DNA from: Rhodoferax sp.
GTDB taxonomy: Bacteria; Pseudomonadota; Gammaproteobacteria; Burkholderiales; Burkholderiaceae_C
DNA length: 6,810 nt
Reading direction: 5' to 3'
Assembly: GCA_016463455.1 (NCBI GenBank)
Contig: JAEMRG010000110.1
Span: forward strand, 1-6,810
The notes under the pieces: model-generated
Database searches by the model: none
Told to the model about the DNA's origin: nothing
What the model saw: the letters and a program-made list of their open reading frames with translations, nothing else
In this document: positions 1-5,405 of the stretch, one piece after another
Layout: every line of letters starts with the position of its first letter
Numbering within the stretch: position 1 is the stretch's first letter
Position numbers and translations under genes: made by a program

Positions 1-1061
1 CGTTCGCGCCGCTTTTCATTGCTATACCAAAACCATTGCATGATGCCCAGCACGGCAAATACGGTGCGGTGTGCGTGCATGAATTGTTTGCGTGCCAACC
101 GCAAGCTTTTCACTTCGCCGGTGTGCAGCAGTTTTTCTACCGCATAGGCCGCCAACTCGCCGCCGTACATGGCGTAATAAATACCTTCGCCCGAGGCCGG
201 TGCCACCACGCCTGCCGCGTCGCCGGCCAGCACCACGTCACGGCCGTTGTCCCAGCGCTTGAGCGGCTTCATCGGCAGCGGCGCGCCTTCGCGGCGTAGC
301 ACCTCGGCTTGGCCTAGGCCCGAGGCATCGCGCAACAAGCCCACGGCATGGCGCAATGAAAAGCCTTTGTCCGCACTGCCGGTGCCAATGCTCAAGGTGT
401 CGCCGTGCGGGAACACCCAGCCGTAAAAATCCGGCGAGAGTTGGCCCTGGTAATACACATCGCAGCGCGTGCCGTCATAGCCGGCGGGCTTGATGGCCGG
501 GGCTTTGACAATCTCGTGGTAGGCGAACACATATTGCGTGTCCTTGGCACCCTCCACGCCGGCCTGGCGCGCCACTTGCGACTTGGCGCCGTCGGCCCCG
601 ATGATGCTGCGCGCACGTACCTGCGCCGGTGTGCCTTCACCGCGCTGCGAGCGCTCGCGCGCCAGGTAATGCACCACGCTCACGCCATCGGCATCGCGGC
701 TTAGCTTGTCAAAGGTGCCGATGCGCCGCACTGCGCCGGCGCTGGCCGCGCGCTCGCGCAACCACTCGTCAAACTCAGCGCGGTCCACCATGCCGACAAA
801 ACCGTTGTCTATCGGGATATCCACTTTGTGATTACTAGGCGCAATCATGCGTGCCGATTGCGCTTTAGCGACCAGCAAATGGTCGGGGATGGCGTAATCT
901 TTGATCAAGCGCGGCGGTATCGCGCCGCCGCAGGGTTTGATGCGCCCCGCGCGGTCTAGTAAGAGCACCGAATGCCCGCGCTGCGCCAGCGTATGCGCTG
1001 CGGTCGCGCCTGCCGGGCCGCCGCCTACCACGACTACATCAAAGGTCTCATTTGTCTCCAT
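1..1061 (-). CDS. bchP: Geranylgeranyl diphosphate/geranylgeranyl-bacteriochlorophyll reductase BchP (3' end cut off)
   Basis: Flavoprotein that reduces the geranylgeranyl tail of bacteriochlorophyll a to phytyl in three steps, the last stage of pigment synthesis at the membrane. I translated the minus strand: 353 complete codons lie in the window and the frame is open to the edge. The family is about 390-400 residues, so roughly 40 C-terminal residues are missing. Visible features are an N-terminal FAD-binding Rossmann segment VVVVGGGPAGATAA (residues 9-22), the family signature CGGAIPP (44-50), a GADGAKS motif (155-161) and the FAD-ribityl motif GDAAGVVAPASGEGI (280-294). The start is ATG 1061: an in-frame TGA lies four codons upstream, and GAGGTG stands 5 nt before it as a good ribosome binding site. 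It lies 87 bp downstream of bchG on the same strand, so co-transcription with bchG is likely. Identity is secure at family level. Confidence 0.95.
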   Translation of the reverse strand, partial: METNETFDVVVVGGGPAGATAAHTLAQRGHSVLLLDRAGRIKPCGGAIPPRLIKDYAIPDHLLVAKAQSARMIAPSNHKVDIPIDNGFVGMVDRAEFDEWLRERAASAGAVRRIGTFDKLSRDADGVSVVHYLARERSQRGEGTPAQVRARSIIGADGAKSQVARQAGVEGAKDTQYVFAYHEIVKAPAIKPAGYDGTRCDVYYQGQLSPDFYGWVFPHGDTLSIGTGSADKGFSLRHAVGLLRDASGLGQAEVLRREGAPLPMKPLKRWDNGRDVVLAGDAAGVVAPASGEGIYYAMYGGELAAYAVEKLLHTGEVKSLRLARKQFMHAHRTVFAVLGIMQWFWYSNEKRRE

Positions 1062-1148
1062 CGAAGCACCTCATAGCTTTCTCGTATTGATAAAAAACGG
1101 CACGTGCAATGACCTCTTTTTCAGGCCACCTCACGCATCCCCCGACGC

Positions 1149-2036
1149 TCATGCGTCCGCACCGATCAGTGCGCGCAAAGCAAAGGCACTGACCATCATC
1201 CCGGCGACAAAAAACGGCACGCCAAAGCCGCTGTACCACAGCGCTCTTTGACTGACGCGTGTTAAAAAATAATCCATCATCAGCACTTGAATACCCAGCA
1301 GCACCGCCACCACCAGACCGCGCCCGGGCTGGCCCCAGGCGAACAGCAAGAGGATGACCACAATTTGCGGCAAGGCCATGAACCAGCAGGCTACGTTGGC
1401 TGCGCGCTGCTCGCCCAGTTGCACCGGCAGCGAGCGCACGCCCATGGCCCGGTCTCCTGCCACCGCCTTGAAATCATTGAGCGTCATGATGCCGTGGCTG
1501 CCTATGCTGTAGAGCAAGGCCAGCCAGAGTGAGCGCGCATCGGGCATCTGGCCACCAGCCATCACGGCGGCACCCGTAGTCCAGGCAATACCTTCGTAGC
1601 TGATGCCGCAGGCGGCATTGCCCCACCAGCCGTTTTCTTTGAGCCGCAAGGGTGGTGCGCTATAGGCCCAGGCCAGTAGCAGGCCCACGACCGCGGCGCC
1701 AAAGCCCCAAGGCCCCAACAGGCTAGCTACCGCCAATGACACCAGCGTCCAAATAATGGCGATATACAAACCCCAGCGTCCTGGCATGCGACCTGAAGGG
1801 ATAGGGCGCTGCGGCTCGTTGAGGGCGTCCACATGGCGGTCAAACCAGTCGTTCACCGCCTGGCTGGTGGCGCAGACAAAGGGCCCGGCCAGCGCCACGC
1901 CGATAAGGGCTAGCAGCCATTTACCTTCCATCGGCACGCCCGAAGCCACCACGCCGCAGGCAAAAGCCCACATGGGTGGAAACCAGGTGATGGGCTTAAA
2001 CAGCTCGGTGATTGCAGAAATTTGGGGCGGCGCCAT
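1149..2036 (-). CDS. bchG: Bacteriochlorophyll synthase BchG (UbiA-type prenyltransferase)
   Basis: Integral membrane enzyme that esterifies bacteriochlorophyllide a with geranylgeranyl diphosphate. Numbering from ATG 2036 (295 aa), the first Asp-rich prenyltransferase motif is NDWFDRHVDALNEPQRPIPSG (starting N62), typical of BchG/ChlG. The second is NDFKAVAGDRAMGVRSLPV (starting N187). The conserved segment YSAPPLRLKENGWWGN (125-140) and the N-terminal ELFKPITWFPPMWAF also fit. Several hydrophobic helices span the rest, as usual for the family (about 290-305 aa). The start is uncertain. A GTG at 2060 would add eight residues, but the proposed promoter would start transcription near 2037-2038, downstream of that GTG, which favours ATG 2036. 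Neither start has a clear Shine-Dalgarno sequence. An in-frame TGA at 2072-2070 rules out further extension. ppsR lies upstream and bchP downstream on the same strand. Confidence 0.95.
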   Translation of the reverse strand: MAPPQISAITELFKPITWFPPMWAFACGVVASGVPMEGKWLLALIGVALAGPFVCATSQAVNDWFDRHVDALNEPQRPIPSGRMPGRWGLYIAIIWTLVSLAVASLLGPWGFGAAVVGLLLAWAYSAPPLRLKENGWWGNAACGISYEGIAWTTGAAVMAGGQMPDARSLWLALLYSIGSHGIMTLNDFKAVAGDRAMGVRSLPVQLGEQRAANVACWFMALPQIVVILLLFAWGQPGRGLVVAVLLGIQVLMMDYFLTRVSQRALWYSGFGVPFFVAGMMVSAFALRALIGADA

Positions 2037-2044
2037 GCCCGTAG

Positions 2045-2073
2045 GTTTTACCCATGACACTTGCTTGTGTCAA
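2045..2073 (-). promoter_or_regulatory. Predicted sigma-70-type promoter of bchG
   Basis: Read on the minus strand: a perfect -35 TTGACA (2073-2068), a 17-nt spacer, and a -10-like TAAAAC (2050-2045, 4 of 6 to consensus). Transcription would begin near 2037-2038, one or two bases before ATG 2036. The -35 hexamer forms the left half of the PpsR-type operator. This is a prediction from sequence only. Confidence 0.5.
2055..2072. repeat. Perfect inverted repeat TGACAC-N6-GTGTCA in the bchG promoter
   Basis: Two 6-bp arms (2055-2060 and 2067-2072) are separated by TTGCTT. The element fills most of the -35/-10 spacer of the proposed bchG promoter and shares its right arm with the PpsR-type site. 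It could be a second operator, or simply an extension of the PpsR site. The regulator is not identifiable from sequence. Confidence 0.5.
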
Positions 2074-2085
2074 GTTAAATTTACA
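2068..2085. promoter_or_regulatory. PpsR/CrtJ-type operator upstream of bchG
   Basis: TGTCAAGTTAAATTTACA is an exact match to the TGT-N12-ACA palindrome known for PpsR/CrtJ, with the usual AT-rich interior. It overlaps the predicted -35 box of bchG, the position expected for repression by occlusion of RNA polymerase. The ppsR gene begins about 1.5 kb away on the same strand, which supports the assignment. Confidence 0.7.
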
Positions 2086-2104
2086 CTTCCTATGGTTTCC
2101 CCTA

Positions 2105-2125
2105 GTGCCTGCGTTGCGCAGGCAC
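2105..2125 (-). terminator. Strong hairpin downstream of ppsR (possible terminator or insulator)
   Basis: GTGCCTGCG and CGCAGGCAC form a perfect 9-bp stem with a 3-nt loop. It lies 10 nt past the ppsR stop and before the bchG promoter. No U-tract follows on the minus strand (the next bases are TAGGGGAAACC), so it is not a standard intrinsic terminator. It could help end or stabilise the aerR-ppsR transcript. Confidence 0.45.
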
Positions 2126-2135
2126 CGCAATAGCT

Positions 2136-3602
2136 TTAGCTTTCGCTCTCTGCCCCAGGGTCGCCCATGCCAAAGCGGCGCAACTTCACGTACAGGCTTT
2201 GGCGCGAGAGGCCCAGCATTTCAGCCGCCGACGCGCGGTTGTCGCCGGTCAGTTCCAGCGCCGCTTCGATGCACAGTTGCTCAATCAGGTCGGTGGTCTC
2301 GCGCACGATGTCTTTAAGCGGAACGCGGCCCACCAACTCGGTCATTTGCCCGGTCGATCGAGGTAAATCGCGGCTGGGTTTGGCTTCGTTGTTCAGGCGC
2401 AAACCGACGTCGCGGATGGTAAATCCCAAGCACCGTTGCTCACCCGTAGTGACTGCCACCGCCGAGATTTCCACATCCGTGTTGGAGCCATAGTCGCCGC
2501 GCATACGGGTGGCAAACAAGCGCACCACATCGCGCTGGCGCAAATTGGAAATCAAGACACTCAAATCCACGCCTGCACGCCCCAGCCAGCGCTCCAGGGA
2601 TTCACCGCGCACCAGGGCTTCATTGCTCACCTGGGCCAACTGCAAAAATGCGCGATTCGCCGTCAGCACATTGCCGCTCAGATCGGTAACCACAAAGGCG
2701 TCAGGCGCACTCTCCATGACGTCGGCGAGCACTTGCTTGGCATTCGCGCTCGCCGAGGAGTCTGCCAAGTGGCTTTTAGCACCCATGCGCAACAGAAAAT
2801 GCGCCGATTGTTCCTGGCGGAAGAGCGAGACCGAAACACTCAGTTCGGTATTGCTGGGCACCAGACGGATGTCAATCGGTGTCGATTGCCCGCTGGCGCG
2901 CAAGCCAGACAAAACTTGACTCAGTGCGGTGAAGCTACGCTTATCCAGACTGTTTGCCAGACTCCATCCTGTTTTGCCCAACGCCTCTCCGAACAGCGCT
3001 TGCGCAGCGGGGTTGCTGTCTTCTAGCTTTTCGGTATTGGCGTCCAGAATTAGCAGGGCTTCGGAGGAGACTTGGAATAACAAGCGGTACCGTGTCTCCA
3101 CGTGTTTGAGCTGCCAGTAATCGCGCTCCATGGAGCGCTGCGCGCTTACCAATTTTTGTTGCAGTGCCGCTTGGGGCCGCAAATCGCGTCCGAATGCGAT
3201 GGCGTGCGCCGAGTTTTTCCCCGGCAAAGGTGGCACCTGGATCAGCGAATAGGAAAGGGGTATATCGGTTCCGTCACTGGCCTGTTGGTTCAAATGGCGC
3301 CATTTGGCACCCTTGCCTGTGCCCAGGTCACGCAACATGGAGGCTACTTTGGTCTTGCTCTCCTCGGTAACCGTTTGGCTCCAAGGCTTGCCCATCCAGT
3401 GGGAGTATCCATGGCTCAGTAATTCGTCATTGCCAAATGCCGCGTCTTGAATCACGCCCTGGGCGTCCATCACCAGCACAACGTCCGCGGCGGCGGTGAT
3501 CAACTGGGAAACCGTATCGGAATCTAGGCGATCAAAATAACGCTGCGCTTGATCAAACCGCCCCGCTTGCTGAGTAGGGGTAGTTTCGAGGGGCTGGGTC
3601 AT
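2136..3602 (-). CDS. ppsR: Photosynthesis gene repressor PpsR/CrtJ (PAS-PAS-Fis-type HTH)
   Basis: Transcriptional repressor of bacteriochlorophyll, carotenoid and light-harvesting genes; PpsR binds TGT-N12-ACA sites as a tetramer. The protein is 488 aa, close to the usual 460-490. Order of parts: N-terminal PAS-like domain (about 30-140, AADVVLVMDAQGVI), a helical linker (about 145-172), PAS1 (about 173-275), PAS2 (about 290-400, APDAFVVTDLSGNVLTANRAF) and a C-terminal Fis-family helix-turn-helix (451-478, NRASAAEMLGLSRQSLYVKLRRFG). There are only two cysteines: C391 at the end of PAS2 and C444 just before the HTH. C444 matches the redox-active Cys420/424 of Rhodobacter CrtJ/PpsR. No cysteine exists near residue 250, where the Rhodobacter proteins have the second one. 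ATG 3602 is preceded by GGAAA. aerR lies 31 bp upstream on the same strand, so the two are probably one operon. Confidence 0.95.
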   Translation of the reverse strand: MTQPLETTPTQQAGRFDQAQRYFDRLDSDTVSQLITAAADVVLVMDAQGVIQDAAFGNDELLSHGYSHWMGKPWSQTVTEESKTKVASMLRDLGTGKGAKWRHLNQQASDGTDIPLSYSLIQVPPLPGKNSAHAIAFGRDLRPQAALQQKLVSAQRSMERDYWQLKHVETRYRLLFQVSSEALLILDANTEKLEDSNPAAQALFGEALGKTGWSLANSLDKRSFTALSQVLSGLRASGQSTPIDIRLVPSNTELSVSVSLFRQEQSAHFLLRMGAKSHLADSSASANAKQVLADVMESAPDAFVVTDLSGNVLTANRAFLQLAQVSNEALVRGESLERWLGRAGVDLSVLISNLRQRDVVRLFATRMRGDYGSNTDVEISAVAVTTGEQRCLGFTIRDVGLRLNNEAKPSRDLPRSTGQMTELVGRVPLKDIVRETTDLIEQLCIEAALELTGDNRASAAEMLGLSRQSLYVKLRRFGMGDPGAESES

Positions 3603-3633
3603 AGGGTTTCCATGTAATTATTGGGGTGCAGCT

Positions 3634-4560
3634 TTATTGCAGGGTGCCGCTGCTGGCAAGGTGCAATCGAACCATCGAGGGAGCCTCTTGGGCGTCGCCG
3701 GCCACCAGATCGGCACCCACGGTCTTGACATATTCGGGATGCAAGGTGAACAGCGGTCCGCCCACCATTATGCACACCCCCTTGTTCTTCGAAGCCTTGC
3801 GAACCTCTGCAATAGTTTTTCTTAGATTGTCTAAATTGACTAAGGTCGCCAGCGAAAAACCGACCACATCAAAGGCGCGCTGGCCCGTCAGCACCTGGGG
3901 CGAATCCCCCAGATCGTAGGGCCCGCCCACCACGTCCCAGCCCTGTTTGCGAAACAGTTCGGCCACCATAGCCAGCCCAAATGTATGTTGCTCGCCAGGG
4001 GTCGGCACTAGCAGAATACTCAGCCCATTGGACTTGAGGTTCCTGGCCTGCTCGGCTTCCTTATTCAGATCGCGAAGCATTTTTTGCAGGTGACCTAAGC
4101 CCAGTGTGACGTCCGTGAAATCACATAGATCCTCTTCCCAGAGTTCGCCCAGGTAGCGCGCAACCGGCGCCAACAAATCGAGGTAAATCGCCTCGATGGG
4201 CGCACCGGCGGCACGCATGCGGGTAATACAGGCCAGTGCCTGATCCTCTTTGTGGTTCAGGATAAGCTGCCCGAACGCGGCCACCTCCTCAACGCTTACA
4301 GCGACCTTGGCCACCTCAGGGGGCACATCGCACTCAATAGGGGTGCGGTGCGCAAGCATCAGGCGGGGGATGATTTCATGCTGAATCGCCTGCGCCAGCA
4401 AGGCGACCGTATGGTCTGAGCCGTTCAGGTCTGGAGAAGCCTCATTGCGGCCCGCATAACTGCCGTTGGCAGCACCCTGCGCGCCCTGCCAGCCTTCGGC
4501 CTGCCTGTCCTCACTAAAACCTGCGTCACTTACCAAGGTGCTCCGATTGGATGAACCCAT
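3634..4560 (-). CDS. aerR: Cobalamin-binding photosynthesis antirepressor AerR (PpaA)
   Basis: Homologue of AerR/PpaA, a B12-binding protein that works with PpsR/CrtJ and relieves repression in response to light and oxygen. From ATG 4560 the protein has 308 residues. The first 45 or so are polar and probably disordered. A helical cap domain follows with LGELWEEDLCDFTDVTLGLGHLQ (around 137-159), like the MetH/MerR-type cobalamin cap. The C-terminal Rossmann-like domain contains the cobalt-ligand motif EQHTFG (H192), a Ser at 236 and GG at 267-268, with the spacing of the DxHxxG...SxL...GG signature. The start is decided by AAGGAGGG (4575-4568), seven bases before ATG 4560; an upstream TTG at 4581 would bury that site inside the coding region. 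The long N-terminus recalls the LAerR/SAerR start variants of Rhodobacter. It lies directly upstream of ppsR, as in other phototrophs. Confidence 0.92.
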   Translation of the reverse strand: MGSSNRSTLVSDAGFSEDRQAEGWQGAQGAANGSYAGRNEASPDLNGSDHTVALLAQAIQHEIIPRLMLAHRTPIECDVPPEVAKVAVSVEEVAAFGQLILNHKEDQALACITRMRAAGAPIEAIYLDLLAPVARYLGELWEEDLCDFTDVTLGLGHLQKMLRDLNKEAEQARNLKSNGLSILLVPTPGEQHTFGLAMVAELFRKQGWDVVGGPYDLGDSPQVLTGQRAFDVVGFSLATLVNLDNLRKTIAEVRKASKNKGVCIMVGGPLFTLHPEYVKTVGADLVAGDAQEAPSMVRLHLASSGTLQ

Positions 4561-4567
4561 ATTTTTT

Positions 4568-4575
4568 CCCTCCTT
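4568..4575 (-). promoter_or_regulatory. Ribosome binding site that fixes the aerR start
   Basis: AAGGAGGG on the minus strand, seven bases before ATG 4560, is the strongest Shine-Dalgarno match seen in the window. It rejects the TTG at 4581 as start. Strong initiation contrasts with the weak or absent sites before bchG and bchF. Confidence 0.8.
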
Positions 4576-4706
4576 CGTCAAAGGAATTGTCTCGTCTAAT
4601 TATTGGGATCGCCCTCTCAGGGCGTGGAAAAACGGCTTCGATTCCTTCGGCAGCGCCGGGCGCCAACCGGTGAAGTAGTCAATTTACTTTTCCAGAAGTC
4701 CGGGCC

Positions 4707-4735
4707 GTTGTACGCTTCAAATGGGCCTAGGTCAA
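4707..4735 (-). promoter_or_regulatory. Predicted sigma-70-type promoter of aerR-ppsR
   Basis: On the minus strand TTGACC (4735-4730) is followed after 17 nt by TACAAC (4712-4707): 5 of 6 and 4 of 6 to consensus. Transcription would start near 4700, giving a leader of about 140 nt before aerR. No PpsR-type palindrome overlaps it; the nearest begins about 40 bp upstream. Prediction only. Confidence 0.4.
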
Positions 4736-4758
4736 AGATTTTTTAATTCCCGATAAAA

Positions 4759-4780
4759 ACACTCGGGATTTCGCGAGTGT
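4759..4780. repeat. Inverted repeat ACACTCG-N8-CGAGTGT beside the PpsR-type site
   Basis: Perfect 7-bp arms at 4759-4765 and 4774-4780. The right arm runs into the TGT of the first PpsR-type site. On the minus strand the second arm is followed by a short T-run, so it resembles a weak intrinsic terminator. A second 6-bp repeat, TCCCGA/TCGGGA (4748-4753, 4763-4768), overlaps the left arm, so the two hairpins could not form together. Function unknown: operator or terminator are both possible. Confidence 0.45.
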
Positions 4781-4811
4781 CAAATTTGATTGACGTAACA
4801 AAAAGTTGACA
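4778..4811. promoter_or_regulatory. Two tandem imperfect PpsR/CrtJ-type operators upstream of bchF
   Basis: Site one is TGTCAAATTTGATTGACG (4778-4795), one base off TGT-N12-ACA. Its first six bases are identical to those of the bchG site. Site two is CGTAACAAAAAGTTGACA (4794-4811), also one base off, and its right half is the -35 box of the predicted bchF promoter. The two overlap by two bases, with centres 16 bp apart. Paired sites with cooperative binding are known for CrtJ/PpsR. Site one is more convincing than site two. Confidence 0.55.
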
Positions 4812-4834
4812 TTTACAAAAAGTGGGGATAAATT
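4806..4834 (+). promoter_or_regulatory. Predicted sigma-70-type promoter of bchFNB
   Basis: A perfect TTGACA (4806-4811), a 17-nt spacer and TAAATT (4829-4834, 4 of 6 to consensus). The transcript would begin at about 4841-4842, at or beside ATG 4842, suggesting leaderless translation of bchF. The -35 coincides with the right half of the second PpsR-type site. Confidence 0.55.
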
Positions 4835-4841
4835 GCGTCCC

Positions 4842-5405
4842 ATGACTGATATGCGATCGCATTTCGCGGGCCCTGCGGCCAGCGCGAAAAAGCCCCGTCC
4901 TCCTCTGTACACCCCAGAGGAGCGGGTGCGTCGCGACAAAACTTACTGGACGTTTGTGCAAGGCATTTTGGCGCCCATCCAGTTTTTCATTTTTTTGGGC
5001 AGCCTGGGTTTTGTGCTGCGTTACCTCGCCACCGGCGAAGGTCTTCAGACGGCCAATAACTCGGTAGTCGCCAAGACCCTGGTGCTCTACACCATCATGA
5101 TCACCGGCTGCATTTGGGAAAAAGTGGTCTTCGGGCGCTACCTGTTTGCCCCCTCATTTTTCTGGGAGGACGTTTTCAGCATGCTGGTGTTGGCCCTGCA
5201 TAGCGCCTACTTGGTGGCCCTGTTCAAGGGCTTGCTTTCCAGCTACGAGCTGATGTATTTGGCGCTGGCGGCCTATGCCACCTATGTCGTCAACGCCGGC
5301 CAATTCATTCTGAAACTGCGCGCCGCGCGCCTGGACCAGGAAGCCCGTCTGCGCGAAGCGGCGGCGTCCCGCGTGCAGCCTCATTTGGTAATGGCTGCAG
5401 CATGA
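4842..5405 (+). CDS. bchF: 3-vinyl bacteriochlorophyllide hydratase BchF
   Basis: Hydrates the C3 vinyl group of the chlorin to 3-hydroxyethyl on the route to bacteriochlorophyllide a. From ATG 4842 the protein has 187 residues, slightly longer than the common 160-180. It carries the family signature PPLYTPEERVRRDKTYWTFVQGILAPIQF (20-48), then IWEKVVFGRYLFAPSFFWEDV (91-111) and YVVNAGQFILKLRAARL (148-164). Four hydrophobic segments (about 36-62, 76-95, 107-130 and 134-154) indicate a membrane protein. The first 20 residues are polar and poorly conserved. A TTG at 4806 would add 12 residues, but it lies inside the predicted -35 box and is unlikely. There is no Shine-Dalgarno at normal distance from ATG 4842, consistent with a leaderless transcript. 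The stop overlaps the bchN start (ATGA), so the two are probably translationally coupled. Confidence 0.94.
   Translation: MTDMRSHFAGPAASAKKPRPPLYTPEERVRRDKTYWTFVQGILAPIQFFIFLGSLGFVLRYLATGEGLQTANNSVVAKTLVLYTIMITGCIWEKVVFGRYLFAPSFFWEDVFSMLVLALHSAYLVALFKGLLSSYELMYLALAAYATYVVNAGQFILKLRAARLDQEARLREAAASRVQPHLVMAAA

Larger units (their letters stand above)
4561..4841. promoter_or_regulatory. Divergent control region between aerR and bchF
   Basis: This 281-bp stretch has no convincing gene. It holds, from left to right, the aerR ribosome binding site, a leader with a 6-bp hairpin (CGCCCT/AGGGCG, 4610-4624) and a GC-rich patch (about 4650-4670), a predicted aerR promoter (4707-4735), a TA-rich block, a 7-bp inverted repeat (4759-4780), two imperfect PpsR-type sites (4778-4811) and the predicted bchF promoter. 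The arrangement lets PpsR act on bchFNB and perhaps on its own operon from one place. Short open frames here have no ribosome binding site or family resemblance. Confidence 0.7.

Noticed and set aside
392..704. Open frames of 80-100 codons on both strands inside bchP
   Set aside because: Arg/Ala-rich shadow frames typical of GC-rich coding DNA; bchP explains the region with FAD motifs intact across it.
1100..1107. GCACGTGC palindrome between bchG and bchP, followed on the minus strand by a T-run
   Set aside because: A loopless 8-bp palindrome cannot form a terminator stem, and such short palindromes are common by chance. No promoter-like pair is convincing in this gap.
2037..2060. GTG 2060 as the bchG start (303 aa)
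   Set aside because: It has no ribosome binding site, it lies inside the TGACAC-N6-GTGTCA repeat, and the predicted transcript begins downstream of it. Still possible if the promoter call is wrong.
4806..4841. TTG 4806 as the bchF start (199 aa)
   Set aside because: The TTG is the beginning of the perfect -35 TTGACA, there is no ribosome binding site, and the added residues are not part of the recognisable BchF domain.
4727..4961. Two minus-strand open frames of about 70 codons overlapping the bchF 5' end
   Set aside because: No ribosome binding site, no family resemblance, and they run antisense to bchF and through the operator region.
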